From: Bathynomus jamesi
Lineage: Eukaryota; Arthropoda; Malacostraca; Isopoda; Cirolanidae
DNA: 64,000 nucleotides
Direction of reading: 5' to 3'
NCBI GenBank assembly: GCA_023014485.1
Contig: JAJOZX010009426.1
Span: 1 to 64,000 of the forward strand
The notes under the pieces are model-generated. The model did no database searches and had not been told where the DNA came from. It saw only the letters and a program-made list of their open reading frames with translations. A program made the position numbers and the translations under genes. Each line of letters starts with the position of its first letter. Position 1 is the first letter of the stretch. This document shows positions 30,812 through 43,912 of this stretch, piece by piece.

Positions 30812-32922
30812 TTAGGATGGCTCTTCGTATTCAATTAACAACTCCTCATTTTTTCTTAGCCTGTACAATGAAGTCTCCAACCTCCGATTAGCTAGCTGAA
30901 GGTTTGAACCGGGTTTGCAAGAATCCTTCCATGGTAGGCCAACTTCATAGCAACCATCTCTAAACCCAATCCCTTTTTCAAATTGCTCTAAAACATCATT
31001 GTTCACTGTACTTGGCTGGTTGTCCTTTATGCCAATAGATTCAAGTTCCCAAAACGCTTTCAAATGCCTTTCCAGACCATGGCTGTTCTCCTCAAATCTT
31101 AACAAAAAGAAGAGCCTTAACTTCCATTTCATTGCAATAACTACCATGTAGCATCCAGCCTAGCTTACTTTCAATAGCTACCTGGCCTTGAGATGTACGG
31201 ACAATATTACCAGTGATGAAGTCCCAATAATAGTCAGCTCCAATCAAAAGACTAATATCTTCTGTTCCCTCAAACTTATTATTGCCCAAATTAATTCCTT
31301 TAACTTGCAATTCTTGGACACATGCCATATCTAAACAAGTAGTGACTGGAGCACAAAGTTCCTCAATCTCTACAGTTTGGACCTTGATAGTGGGACTTTG
31401 CGGTAACAACCCTTTAACCAGAACTTCTACCTTCTTAAATTTGGTTCGGTTTTGAACGGAACCCCCAAACCCAGAAATTCTTAAATTTTCCCTCTTAAGT
31501 TCTTTAAACTTCAATTTTCTGGAAATTCTGGTCTTAATAAAACTACACTGGCTACCACTATCAAACAACACTCTTACAGTAGCTTCTCCCTCATTCCCAA
31601 TTAATAAGGCTGCAGTTGTTTGCAATAATCCCCCTTTACTTTTACTCCCTTGCATAGCAGTGGCATGTGCCACTGATGTCTCTACTTCTGGGGTAGGCCT
31701 ACTAAGAGTGTTTTCACACAATAATGGCTGATGCCTACCATGACATTTTTTGCACAAAATTTTAAACTTACAAAACCTTGCTCTATGACCTATCAAAAAA
31801 CATTTAAAACATGCTGTGGACTTAGTTACCCTGTCCTTTCTCTCCTCAAAGGGTAAGGCCTCAGCCACCTCACATTTATATGACTTGTGGTTGCCTTCGC
31901 AAAATATGCATTCCTTGATTCCCTTTAATTTATTCTCAGAGGAGGCATGTAGAGCTGACACTGTACCTGGGCTATTCCTTTTTGTGGAAACTTTGGTGCT
32001 GTGCCTGCCTTTGTCCCTTTGTTTACCATCCCACTGTGCAAACTCAACTCCCTCTCGTCTTGCTAATTCGGTGCCTAAAAGACTTAACATCTGCTGAGGG
32101 GGATGTACACATGTTCTGCAGAGTGTCCCCTACTTAATTGAAGCAAAATTGAGCTAGGCAATTTAGACTCCAGTGTAGGAACCAACATTATACCATACTT
32201 TTCCATTCCTACACCCAAGTTGTCCAGGGACCTAGTTCTAATTTCAAATTCATCATATAACTGCCGTAACTCCTTGACACTATTAGGATTATTAACAGGA
32301 GGTATAGCTAAAAGTGCACGGAGGTGGCTTTTAATTAAGATCTCTGGCTTACCAAACCGTTTCTTTAATATATCCCAAGCCACATTATAATTAGCCTCTG
32401 TTAATGCTAATCCTGCTATAGTCTTTGCTGCCTCCCCTTCCAAGAGGGACCGCAAATAATTAAACTTCTCCACGGCACTTAACACTTGACTAGAATGAAC
32501 TGCTGATTGAAAACTGTCTGCCCATCCTTGCCATTCCTGAATACTCCCAGAAAATGTTTTGAGTACAAGCCTCGGTAATTGAACTACAGATCTGTTAACC
32601 TTAACTTCATTATCAGACCTGGTCTCTAACTGTACTGAGCTACTAAACTCTTTTGCTCGGAGGCCTACGTTAATTATATCATCAATAATCTCTTCAAAGT
32701 AAATTATGTTTTTTCTATTTCATCCTCTTCTATAAGAGCCTCAATTTTAACATTTACCTCACTTAGAGCAACCTTTTTAGTTTCTAATATGGAAAGCTGC
32801 GCAGTCACTAAGCGTAAATCCTCTTGCTCTATGGCAGAATCTATAGTGGCAATGACCTTTGTAATTAGACCTTTGTAGGCGCTTCTCCTTTTTATAAATT
32901 TGTTCAATTCAGATGCACTCAT
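30812..32922 (-). pseudogene. gag: Unit 5 gag-protease, four breaks
   Basis: ATG at 32922. The N-terminal coiled-coil part is open to 32710; DUF1759-like Gag continues in a second frame (32097 to 32709); zinc knuckles and protease in a third (31097-32095); the linker in a fourth (30812-31095). A unique Ala-to-Pro change (DNQPSTV) is present at 31014. The extra A near 31096 is the only insertion among mostly deletional changes. Confidence 0.83.
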
Positions 32923-33112
32923 CTTCAATGTAAACAACCCTTGGGCTCAATACCAAATGAGCTCAATTGGCAGAAATACTTAACCAAACTGATCAAACGC
33001 AAATTTACTTTCAAATAAACTGAATTGCTAGGTGGGGTACTACCAACACCAGTATGGAATACCAATTTTTCCACCCAAGTAACTGCGCACTGGTCTGCAA
33101 CCTTCGCCTACG

Positions 33113-33784
33113 AATAATAAACCAAATTAACCAAACTGGTAAATGTAGGCCAAAAACAACGACAGACAAGTAGCCAAGTTTCGCAATTGGGCAACCAAAC
33201 TTTCTACCCTGGTACCTTAATTCAATAATAACCCAAAATTAACCAAACCGGTAAAATGTAGGCCAAAACAACGACAGACGACTGGCCAAGTTTCGCAATT
33301 GGGCGACCAAACTTTTACCCTGGGACCTTAATTCAATAATAACCCAAATTAACCAAACCGGTAAAATGTAGGCCAAAACAACGACAGACGATGGCCAAGT
33401 TTCGCAATTGGGCTACCAAACTTTTTACCCTGGGACCTTAATTCAATAATAACCCAAATTAACCAAACCGGTAAAATGTAGGCCAAAACAACGACAGACG
33501 ACTGGCCAAGTTTCGCAATTGGGCTACCAAACTTTTTACCCTGGGACCTTAATTCAATAATAACCCAAATTAACCAAACCGGTAAAATGTAGGCCAAAAC
33601 AACGACAGACGACTGGCCAAGTTTCGCAATTGGGCTACCAAACTTTTTACCCTGGGACCTTAATTCAATAATAACCCAAAATTAACCAAACCGGTAAAAT
33701 GTAGGCCAAAACAACGACAGACGACTGGCCAAGTTTCGCAATTGGGCTACCAAACTTTCTACCCTGGGACCTTAATTCAATAAT
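33113..33784 (-). repeat. Unit 5 leader minisatellite, 6 copies
   Basis: Six copies; one inner copy (33391) has gacgatggcc instead of gacgactggcc, a deletion also found in unit 7 at 46646. The gag-proximal copy ends ggtacc, as in units 7, 8 and 9. Confidence 0.92.
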
Positions 33785-33870
33785 ACTCAACCCGTCTAGG
33801 CCTAACTTGGGCTACAATTTGCACAATCAGAACTTTGCCGAAAAATAGTCACTGACTCAGTCTTGGGGTA

Positions 33871-34395
33871 GAATCCGGTTCGAAGGACCATGTTTTTTTA
33901 TTTATTTGTCGGGTTCAAAATCCCAGCTGAGCCGTGAACGGCCAAATTCTAAAGGGCCAGTTCTATCTGAAGCCCAAGTTAAGCTAAATTAAAACTTACG
34001 GATTTGAGATCCTATTAGGTCCTACCTCAGGGTAACCTCAGGGTTGCTGACTCGATGCGGGCCTACTTAGACCTTAGTTACATGAATTTTAATGTAAACA
34101 AAAAGGGTACTATTTATGGTCTTCTTTCTCAACCTTGCAACAACAACGCAACCTGGACTATTGCACGGTGCAACAATCTTGTATCTAAACAACCAAACTG
34201 AATTGCAAGAGAGCTCTCTACAAGACCACACCCTGTACGTACGACATCCCACAAACGAGTAGAAAGAACGCGCAGCACTCCAAAATGATGCCAACAGTGT
34301 GACCAAACAATGATGCCACAAGAGCTCAAAAATGCTAGCTCTAAATTAAGTTAATTTTTCACTAACCTTACAATTATGAGATGGATATATACACA
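33871..34395 (-). repeat. LTR 6 with adjoining primer-binding site
   Basis: LTR 33891-34395 (505 bp), primer-binding site 33871-33890. The run after the CA end reads tgttttttta, losing the A seen in other copies, which reduces the overlapping poly(A) hexamers. One C is missing near 34065. Confidence 0.78.
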
Positions 34396-34435
34396 CCTTA
34401 ACTTAATATATACAAGCAATGCTGCATCAATCAGC

Positions 34436-37394
34436 TTAGTCATCATATCGCCTTGGGACAATAATGGTTCTTCCTCTTCTAGATTTTCTAACACTCCCCA
34501 CCGAAGAGGCATTGTTGTCGTTACCTTCCGCAAGGTTAGCCAAGCCTTCTCCATGAGGCTGTAACTCAAATGTTTCATCTTGACTATCTGTGTTTTTGCT
34601 GATTTCTAAAGCATAGAGTTTTTGTATAGGTCTCTTTAACTTTCCTCCTGAAGTCTTTACCAGTGCAGACCTAACTAAATTGTCTTTGCCAACAAACAAC
34701 TCTTCAATTATGCCAAGCTTCCAGCATTGCCTTGGTCTTTCATCCCCAATCATTACCACTTCTCCCACCTTGATACAATTTGCATTGGAGCCCTTTACCT
34801 TGCCTGATGGGTAATAATTGAGTTCTGGCAAGTATTCCATCTGCCACCTCTTCCATAACTGACCTTGTAGCTCTTCAAGGTACCTGAACCGTCTGGTTAA
34901 CTCTCCTTGAGTGCTCTGGATAGGCTGCAAGTCTTCTGGCACACTGGGGTTTGATGTTAATCGTTTACCACAAAGAAAATGATTTGGTGTCAATGGCTCT
35001 GCATCCTGCATACTGTTGTAAACAAAAGTGATAGGCCTACTGTTCACCATTGCTTCTACTTCACATAAAACAGTAGAGAATTCTTCTTTGCTCAAATGAG
35101 CATTAGCTAAAAGTTTCTTTAATGGACACTTTACACTTCTCACTAGCCTTTCCCAAAATCCTCCCCACCATGGTGCTCTCTCAACAATAAACTCCCACTG
35201 TACCCCTTGGTGTGAAAAGTAGGATTGGAATCCTTCCTCTTTTAGCAAGGACCAAATTTCTTGGAGTTCCTTTGCAGCCTTTTTGAAGGTTTTTGCATTA
35301 TCCGATATGATTTTATTTGGGAAACCCCTTCTGTTCACAAACCTTTTAAAGGCCAAAAGAAATACATCACTACTTAAGTTGCTTACCAACTCCAAATGGA
35401 TTGCTCTGGTGGTAGCACAGGTGAAAAGACATATATAACCTTTGTTAGACTCCCCTCGCTCATACACATAGACTGGCCCTGCAAAGTCTACTCCCACTAC
35501 ATCAAATGGGGCAGTATAGACACACCGTTCTCTTGGAAGTGGAGCCACCTTTTCATAATAAGGCTTTGCACTCCAACGCTTGCAAACCACACATTTATGC
35601 GAGACTTTTTTTACTACTTGTCTAATTTTGGGAATCCAAAATTGTTGTCTAATCTCTATTATCACTTCTCTAACTCCCGCATGTAACAGCTTATGATGAG
35701 TATCCAGGATCAAAAGGTCCACAAAGTGCCCCCCAGAAGGTAGCAAAATTGGATGTCTTTTCTCCTCTGGAAGCCCAGAAAACTGTAGTCTACCTCCTAC
35801 TCTCAATAAATCCTGATCCAAAAACACATCCAAACCCTTGAGCGCAGAATGTGTTGGTAGAACCTGTAATGGATGGCTGGTGAGCAATTCTCTCTCTTCA
35901 CCAAATTTTTCCTTCTGCATATATACCACCCAGTATTTCCTGGCTTGCTGAATCTCATTACTGTTCAGAATTCCTTCCCTTCTTGTTTCTCCCTTAATGT
36001 TGTTGGTAAATCTATATACCCATGCTGTCACTCTTAACAATCTTTTCAGACTGCTAATGTTCTCAAGCTTCAATATGGGGTCCTGCTGCATAACTTGACA
36101 ACTGTTCACAGCGCATTTTCTCACCTCACTCACCCATGCTTCTTCAGCCTGGCATTCTCCTACAATAGGCTGATTGGAAGGCCAGTTTTCACTTCCAAGT
36201 TTTAGCCACTCTGGCCCATTCCACCACAAACTTGACTGTGAAAGATCTTTCACTGAAATTCCTCGGGTTGGTAAATCAGCGGGGTTTTGGATGCCTGGAC
36301 AATGCTTCCATTGCTTGGGATCTGTGCGCGCTTGAATTTCCTCCACCCTATTGGCAACAAATGGTTTCCATTTCCTTGCCTGACTTCTTAACCAGTGCCA
36401 AACTATAGTGGAGTCTGTCCAATAATAGCTTGGAATTTCATAGAGGGCCAAAGACTTTCGCACTGTAATTGCAAGCCGACTAGCAATAACGGCACCCATC
36501 AATTCCAACCTTGGAACAGAAAGCCTTTTCAAAGGTGCTACTCTACTCTTTGCAGCAACCAACCTGCAACTTACTTCCTCTTGCAATGCGCCTCTTATAT
36601 AAATACAAGTTGCATAGGCTTCCTCACTTGCATCACAAAAGATGTGCAGCTCCAAATTGTCTGGACTATTGTTCAACTCTCCAAAGTACCATCTTGGGAT
36701 TTCAATGTCTCCAAGATGTGCCAATTCTTTGAACCAATATTTCCACCTTGTCTCATTCTCAGCCAGCTCTACTAAAGATTTCCCATTGAAGGTAAACAAA
36801 TCATCATCTTGCTGCCAAACAATGCCTAGCACCTTTGCATCTATTGCCCACAACTCCTTAATACCAGAATCCTCAATACTTTCTGCTGCATCAGGTACTA
36901 CACAGGAATGACTCATAAACTCTTGTAATTGCGAATGATTGGTCTGCCATTTTCTAAGCTCCATGCCAGCCTCCCTCATTATAGCTCTAGCCTCCATGAA
37001 TATCTGTTTAGCCATTTCTGTATTATCCACGGAACACAGCAAATCATCAACATAAAATTTTTCCTTATGTGTTCAATAGTGTTAGGATAGACTTCAGAAT
37101 ATTTCTTAAAATGGTACTGCATAGTAGCTGCCAACAGAAATGGACTAGAGCTGAGGCCAAACAACACTGACTTCATTCTATATGCTTGAACCTTAGGTTC
37201 ATTTTCCAACAAGTCTTTCGTATCCACCCACAGATACCTTACTGCATCTCTGTCCTCTGGTTTTAACTTTATCCCAAAAAGGCTTGCTTCACATCTGCAG
37301 TCAATGCTACTCTACCAAACCTGAATCTCAGTAACAAGGAAAATAAATCTGCATTTAAATTTGGCCCAGCATCCAAACAGTCATTCAAGGACAC
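34436..37394 (-). pseudogene. pol: Unit 6 pol, two breaks in RT
   Basis: 868 codons are open from just after YVDD to the end (34436-37042). Upstream, RT is split at the A4T5 run and again at 37274, where loss of a G in the RIKLKPED segment removes the frame shortly after the first catalytic Asp region. RNase H has the Arg form. Integrase and DUF5641 are intact. Confidence 0.87.
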
Positions 37395-39655
37395 ACCACC
37401 TTTGGTTTGGCTGAGCCATCAAAAACTACCCTCAGTTTGGTGGTAGTTTTGTCTCGCCGTACCACTGCATGGTGTGGCAGATAATGTGCCTCCTGGCTCA
37501 CCAGCTCACCTTGCACCCTTTCAGCATAGCCCTCCCTTACATAACTTAGGATGGGCTCTTCGTATTCAATTAACAACTCCTCATTTTTTCTTAGCCTGTA
37601 CAATGAAGTCTCCAACCTCCGATTAGCTAGCTGAAGGTTTGAACCGGGTTTGCAAGAATCCTTCCATGGTAGGCCAACTTCATAGCAACCATCTCTAAAC
37701 CCAATCCCTTTTTCAAATTGCTCTAAAACATCATTGTTCACTGTACTTGCCTGGTTGTCCTTTATGCCAATAGATTCAAGTTCCCAAAACGCTTTCAAAT
37801 GCCTTTCCAGACCATGGCTGTTCTCCTCAATCTTAACAAAAAGAAGAGCCTTAACTTCCATTTCATTGCAATAACTACCATGTAGCATCCAGCCTAGCTT
37901 ACTTTCAATAGCTACCTGGCCTTGAGATGTACGGACAATATTACCAGTGATGAAGTCCCAATAATAGTCAGCTCCAATCAAAAGACTAATATCTTCTGTT
38001 CCCTCAAACTTATTATTGCCCAAATTAATTCCTTTAACTTGCAATTCTTGGACACATGCCATATCTAAACAAGTAGTGACTGGAGCACAAAGTTCCTCAA
38101 TCTCTACAGTTTGGACCTTGATAGTGGGACTTTGCGGTAACAACCCTTTAACCAGAACTTCTACCTTCTTAAATTTGGTTCGGTTTTGAACGGAACCCCC
38201 AAACCCAGAAATTCTTAAATTTTCCCTCTTAAGTTCTTTAAACTTCAATTTTCTGGAAATTCTGGTCTTAATAAAACTACACTGGCTACCACTATCAAAC
38301 AACACTCTTACAGTAGCTTCTCCCTCATTCCCAATTAATAAGGCTGCAGTTGTTTGCAATAATCCCCCTTTACTTTTACTCCCTTGCATAGCAGTGGCAT
38401 GTGCCACTGATGTCTCTACTTCTGGGGTAGGCCTACTAAGAGTGTTTTCACACAATAATGGCTGATGCCTACCATGACATTTTTTGCACAAAATTTTAAA
38501 CTTACAAAACCTTGCTCTATGACCTATCAAAAAACATTTAAAACATGCTGTGGACTTAGTTACCCTGTCCTTTCTCTCCTCAAAGGGTAAGGCCTCAGCC
38601 ACCTCACATTTATATGACTTGTGGTTGCCTTCGCAAAATATGCATTCCTTGATTCCCTTTAATTTATTCTCAGAGGAGGCATGTAGAGCTGACACTGTAC
38701 CTGGGCTATTCCTTTTTGTGGAAACTTTGGTGCTGTGCCTGCCTTTGTCCCTTTGTTTACCATCCCACTGTGCAAACTCAACTCCCTCTCGTCTTGCTAA
38801 TTCGGTGCCTAAAAGACTTAACATCTGCTGAAGGGGGATGTACACATGTTCTGCAGAGTGTCCCCTACTTAATTGAAGCAAAATTGAGCTAGGCAATTTA
38901 GACTCCAGTGTAGGAACCAACATTATACCATACTTTTCCATTCCTACACCCAAGTTGTCCAGGGACCTAGTTCTAATTTCAAATTCATCATATAACTGCC
39001 GTAACTCCTTGACACTATTAGGATTATTAACAGGAGGTATAGCTAAAAGTGCACGGAGGTGGCTTTTAATTAAGATCTCTGGCTTACCAAACCGTTTCTT
39101 TAATATATCCCAAGCCACATTATAATTAGCCTCTGTTAATGCTAATCCTGCTATAGTCTTTGCTGCCTCCCCTTCCAAGAGGGACCGCAAATAATTAAAC
39201 TTCTCCACGGCACTTAACACTTGACTAGAATGAACTGCTGATTGAAAACTGTCTGCCCATCCTTGCCATTCCTGAATACTCCCAGAAAATGTTTTGAGTA
39301 CAAGCCTCGGTAATTGAACTACAGATCTGTTAACCTTAACTTCATTATCAGACCTGGTCTCTAACTGTACTGAGCTACTAAACTCTTTTGCTCGGAGGCC
39401 TACGTTAATTATATCATCAATAATCTCTTCAAAGTAAATTATGTTTTCTATTTCATCCTCTTCTATAAGAGCCTCAATTTTAACATTTACCTCACTTAGA
39501 GCAACCTTTTTAGTTTCTAATATGGAAAGCTGCGCAGTCACTAAGCGTAAATCCTCTTGCTCTATGGCAGAATCTATAGTGGCAATGACCTTTGTAATTA
39601 GACCTTTGTAGGCGCTTCTCCTTTTTATAAATTTGTTCAATTCAGATGCACTCAT
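37385..39655 (-). CDS. gag: Unit 6 Gag-protease-RT start, longest upstream frame
   Basis: 756 codons from the ATG at 39655, continuous through Gag, knuckles, protease and linker into the first RT motif FDGSAKP, then stopping at the common break. It is the only unit where the whole upstream frame is uninterrupted. A 3-nt deletion at about 39444 removes one Asn (DEIENIIYF) without changing frame. It therefore shows what the frame of the array's founding copy most likely looked like up to the common break. Confidence 0.9.
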   Translation of the reverse strand: MSASELNKFIKRRSAYKGLITKVIATIDSAIEQEDLRLVTAQLSILETKKVALSEVNVKIEALIEEDEIENIIYFEEIIDDIINVGLRAKEFSSSVQLETRSDNEVKVNRSVVQLPRLVLKTFSGSIQEWQGWADSFQSAVHSSQVLSAVEKFNYLRSLLEGEAAKTIAGLALTEANYNVAWDILKKRFGKPEILIKSHLRALLAIPPVNNPNSVKELRQLYDEFEIRTRSLDNLGVGMEKYGIMLVPTLESKLPSSILLQLSRGHSAEHVYIPLQQMLSLLGTELARREGVEFAQWDGKQRDKGRHSTKVSTKRNSPGTVSALHASSENKLKGIKECIFCEGNHKSYKCEVAEALPFEERKDRVTKSTACFKCFLIGHRARFCKFKILCKKCHGRHQPLLCENTLSRPTPEVETSVAHATAMQGSKSKGGLLQTTAALLIGNEGEATVRVLFDSGSQCSFIKTRISRKLKFKELKRENLRISGFGGSVQNRTKFKKVEVLVKGLLPQSPTIKVQTVEIEELCAPVTTCLDMACVQELQVKGINLGNNKFEGTEDISLLIGADYYWDFITGNIVRTSQGQVAIESKLGWMLHGSYCNEMEVKALLFVKIEENSHGLERHLKAFWELESIGIKDNQASTVNNDVLEQFEKGIGFRDGCYEVGLPWKDSCKPGSNLQLANRRLETSLYRLRKNEELLIEYEEPILSYVREGYAERVQGELVSQEAHYLPHHAVVRRDKTTTKLRVVFDGSAKPKVVCP

Positions 39656-39848
39656 CTTCAATGTAAACAACCCTTGGGCTCAATACCAAATGAGCTGAAT
39701 TGGCAGAAATACTTAACCAAACTGATCAAACGCAAATTTTACTTTCAAATAAACTGAATTGCTAGGTGGGGTACTAACCAACACCAGTATGGAATACCAA
39801 TTTTTCCACCCAAGTAACTGGCGCACTGGTCTGCAACCTTCGCCTACG

Positions 39849-40299
39849 AATAATAAACCAAATTAACCAAATGGTAAATGTAGGCCAAAAACAACGACAG
39901 ACAAGTAGCCAAGTTTCGCAATTGGGCAACCAAACTTTCTACCCTGGACCTTAATTCAATAATAACCCAAAATTAACCAAACCGGTAAAATGTAGGCCAA
40001 AACAACGACAGACGACTGGCCAAGTTTCGCAATTGGGCTACCAAACTTTTTACCCTGGGACCTTAATTCAATAATAACCCAAATTAACCAAACCGGTAAA
40101 ATGTAGGCCAAAACAACGACAGACGACTGGCCAAGTTTCGCAATTGGGCTACCAAACTTTTTACCCTGGGACCTTAATTCAATAATAACCCAAAATTAAC
40201 CAAACCGGTAAAATGTAGGCCAAAACAACGACAGACGACTGGCCAAGTTTCGCAATTGGGCTACCAAACTTTCTACCCTGGGACCTTAATTCAATAATA
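39849..40299 (-). repeat. Unit 6 leader minisatellite, 4 copies
   Basis: Copies near 39877, 39988, 40099 and 40210. The copy carrying gggcgacc, usual as the second copy in other units, is absent here, so the lost repeat appears to be that one or a recombinant of it. Confidence 0.9.
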
Positions 40300-40384
40300 C
40301 TCAACCCGTCTAGGCCTAACTTGGGCTACAATTTGCACAATCAGAACTTTGCCGAAAAATAGTCACTGACTCAGTCTTGGGGTA

Positions 40385-40913
40385 GAATCCGGTTCGAAGG
40401 ACCATGTTATTTTTATTTATTTGTCGGGTTCAAAATCCCAGCTGAGCCGTGAACGGCCAAATTCTAAAGGGCCAGTTCTATCTGAAGCCCAAGTTAAGCT
40501 AAATTAAAACTTACGGATTTGAGATCCTATTAGGTCCTACCTCAGGGTAACCTCAGGGTTGCTGACTCGATGCGGGCCTACCTTAGACCTTAGTTACATG
40601 AATTTTAATGTAAACAAAAAGGGTACTATTTATGGTCTTCTTTCTCAACCTTGCAACAACAACGCAACCTGGACTATTGCACGGTGCAACAATCTTGTAT
40701 CTAAACAACCAAACTGAATTGCAAGAGAGCTCTCTACAAGACCACACCCTGTACGTACGACATCCCACAAACGAGTAGAAAGAACGCGCAGCACTCCAAA
40801 ATGATGCCAACAGTGTGACCAAACAATGATGCCACAAGAGCTCAAAAATGCTAGCTCTAAATTAAGTTAATTTTTCACTAACCTTACAATTATGAGATGG
40901 ATATATATACACA
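40385..40913 (-). repeat. LTR 7 with adjoining primer-binding site
   Basis: LTR 40405-40913 (509 bp), primer-binding site 40385-40404. It has the gtaaac and ctcc forms, like LTR 1. Confidence 0.78.
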
Positions 40914-40953
40914 CCTTAACTTAATATATACAAGCAATGCTGCATCAATCAGC

Positions 40954-43912
40954 TTAGTCATCATATCGCCTTGGGACAATAATGGTTCTTCCTCTTCTAG
41001 ATTTTCTAACACTCCCCACCGAAGAGGCATTGTTGTCGTTACCTTCCGCAAGGTTAGCCAAGCCTTCTCCATGAGGCTGTAACTCAAATGTTTCATCTTG
41101 ACTATCTGTGTTTTTGCTGATTTCTAAAGCATAGAGTTTTTGTATAGGTCTCTTTAACTTTCCTCCTGAAGTCTTTACCAGTGCAGACCTAACTAAATTG
41201 TCTTTGCCAACAAACAACTCTTCAATTATGCCAAGCTTCCAGCATTGCCTTGGTCTTTCATCCCCAATCATTACCACTTCTCCCACCTTGATACAATTTG
41301 CATTGGAGCCCTTTACCTTGCCTGATGGGTAATAATTGAGTTCTGGCAAGTATTCCATCTGCCACCTCTTCCATAACTGACCTTGTAGCTCTTCAAGGTA
41401 CCTGAACCGTCTGGTTAACTCTCCTTGAGTGCTCTGGATAGGCTGCAAGTCTTCTGGCACACTGGGGTTTGATGTTAATCGTTTACCACAAAGAAAATGA
41501 TTTGGTGTCAATGGCTCTGCATCCTGCATACTGTTGTAAACAAAAGTGATAGGCCTACTGTTCACCATTGCTTCTACTTCACATAAAACAGTAGAGAATT
41601 CTTCTTTGCTCAAATGAGCATTAGCTAAAAGTTTCTTTAATGGACACTTTACACTTCTCACTAGCCTTTCCCAAAATCCTCCCCACCATGGTGCTCTCTC
41701 AACAATAAACTCCCACTGTACCCCTTGGTGTGAAAAGTAGGATTGGAATCCTTCCTCTTTTAGCAAGGACCAAATTTCTTGGAGTTCCTTTGCAGCCTTT
41801 TTGAAGGTTTTTGCATTATCCGATATGATTTTATTTGGGAAACCCCTTCTGTTCACAAACCTTTTAAAGGCCAAAAGAAATACATCACTACTTAAGTTGC
41901 TTACCAACTCCAAATGGATTGCTCTGGTGGTAGCACAGGTGAAAAGACATATATAACCTTTGTTAGACTCCCCTCGCTCATACACATAGACTGGCCCTGC
42001 AAAGTCTACTCCCACTACATCAAATGGGGCAGTATAGACACACCGTTCTCTTGGAAGTGGAGCCACCTTTTCATAATAAGGCTTTGCACTCCAACGCTTG
42101 CAAACCACACATTTATGCGAGACTTTTTTTACTACTTGTCTAATTTTGGGAATCCAAAATTGTTGTCTAATCTCTATTATCACTTCTCTAACTCCCGCAT
42201 GTAACAGCTTATGATGAGTATCCAGGATCAAAAGGTCCACAAAGTGCCCCCCAGAAGGTAGCAAAATTGGATGTCTTTTCTCCTCTGGAAGCCCAGAAAA
42301 CTGTAGTCTACCTCCTACTCTCAATAAATCCTGATCCAAAAACACATCCAAACCCTTGAGCGCAGAATGTGTTGGTAGAACCTGTAATGGATGGCTGGTG
42401 AGCAATTCTCTCTCTTCACCAAATTTTTCCTTCTGCATATATACCACCCAGTATTTCCTGGCTTGCTGAATCTCATTACTGTTCAGAATTCCTTCCCTTC
42501 TTGTTTCTCCCTTAATGTTGTTGGTAAATCTATATACCCATGCTGTCACTCTTAACAATCTTTTCAGACTGCTAATGTTCTCAAGCTTCAATATGGGGTC
42601 CTGCTGCATAACTTGACAACTGTTCACAGCGCATTTTCTCACCTCACTCACCCATGCTTCTTCAGCCTGGCATTCTCCTACAATAGGCTGATTGGAAGGC
42701 CAGTTTTCACTTCCAAGTTTTAGCCACTCTGGCCCATTCCACCACAAACTTGACTGTGAAAGATCTTTCACTGAAATTCCTCGGGTTGGTAAATCAGCGG
42801 GGTTTTGGATGCCTGGACAATGCTTCCATTGCTTGGGATCTGTGCGCGCTTGAATTTCCTCCACCCTATTGGCAACAAATGGTTTCCATTTCCTTGCCTG
42901 ACTTCTTAACCAGTGCCAAACTATAGTGGAGTCTGTCCAATAATAGCTTGGAATTTCATAGAGGGCCAAAGACTTTCGCACTGTAATTGCAAGCCGACTA
43001 GCAATAACGGCACCCATCAATTCCAACCTTGGAACAGAAAGCCTTTTCAAAGGTGCTACTCTACTCTTTGCAGCAACCAACCTGCAACTTACTTCCTCTT
43101 GCAATGCGCCTCTTATATAAATACAAGTTGCATAGGCTTCCTCACTTGCATCACAAAAGATGTGCAGCTCCAAATTGTCTGGACTATTGTTCAACTCTCC
43201 AAAGTACCATCTTGGGATTTCAATGTCTCCAAGATGTGCCAATTCTTTGAACCAATATTTCCACCTTGTCTCATTCTCAGCCAGCTCTACTAAAGATTTC
43301 CCATTGAAGGTAAACAAATCATCATCTTGCTGCCAAACAATGCCTAGCACCTTTGCATCTATTGCCCACAACTCCTTAATACCAGAATCCTCAATACTTT
43401 CTGCTGCATCAGGTACTACACAGGAATGACTCATAAACTCTTGTAATTGCGAATGATTGGTCTGCCATTTTCTAAGCTCCATGCCAGCCTCCCTCATTAT
43501 AGCTCTAGCCTCCATGAATATCTGTTTAGCCATTTCTGTATTATCCACGGAACACAGCAAATCATCAACATAAAATTTTTCCTTATGTGTTCAATAGTGT
43601 TAGGATAGACTTCAGAATATTTCTTAAAATGGTACTGCATAGTAGCTGCCAACAGAAATGGACTAGAGCTGAGGCCAAACAACACTGACTTCATTCTATA
43701 TGCTTGAACCTTAGGTTCATTTTCCAACAAGTCTTTCGTATCCACCCACAGATACCTTACTGCATCTCTGTCCTCTGGTTTTAACTTTATCCCAAAAAGG
43801 CTTGCTTCACATCTGCAGTCAATGCTACTCTACCAAACCTGAATCTCAGTAACAAGGAAAATAAATCTGCATTTAAATTTGGCCCAGCATCCAAACAGTC
43901 ATTCAAGGACAC
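40954..43912 (-). pseudogene. pol: Unit 7 pol, two breaks in RT
   Basis: 868 open codons (40954-43560) from after YVDD to RRYDD. RT is cut at 43572-43580 and 43792, both shared with unit 6. RNase H has the Arg form. The RNase H and integrase acidic residues are all retained. Confidence 0.87.

Larger units (their letters stand above)
27667..33890 (-). mobile_element. Unit 5 internal region, most decayed
   Basis: Six minisatellite copies. Breaks in coding order: 32709, 32096, 31096 (extra A), 30820, 30651-30687 (common), 30539, 29531, 29443, 29337, 28920, 28870 and 28221. The leader is also more divergent than average (33004, 33042, 33085). Most changes are single-base losses, so either this copy is older or its consensus is poorer. 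It shares the ccc form at 30539 with units 6-8 and the A4T6 run with unit 8. Confidence 0.9.
34396..40404 (-). mobile_element. Unit 6 internal region, shortest unit
   Basis: Only four minisatellite copies, which explains the 6514-bp spacing. Breaks: 37385-37421 (common), 37274 (ccc instead of ccgc, shared with units 5, 7, 8) and 37054-37062 (A4T5). The linker has the in-frame EEPI form, shared only with unit 7. Confidence 0.92.
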
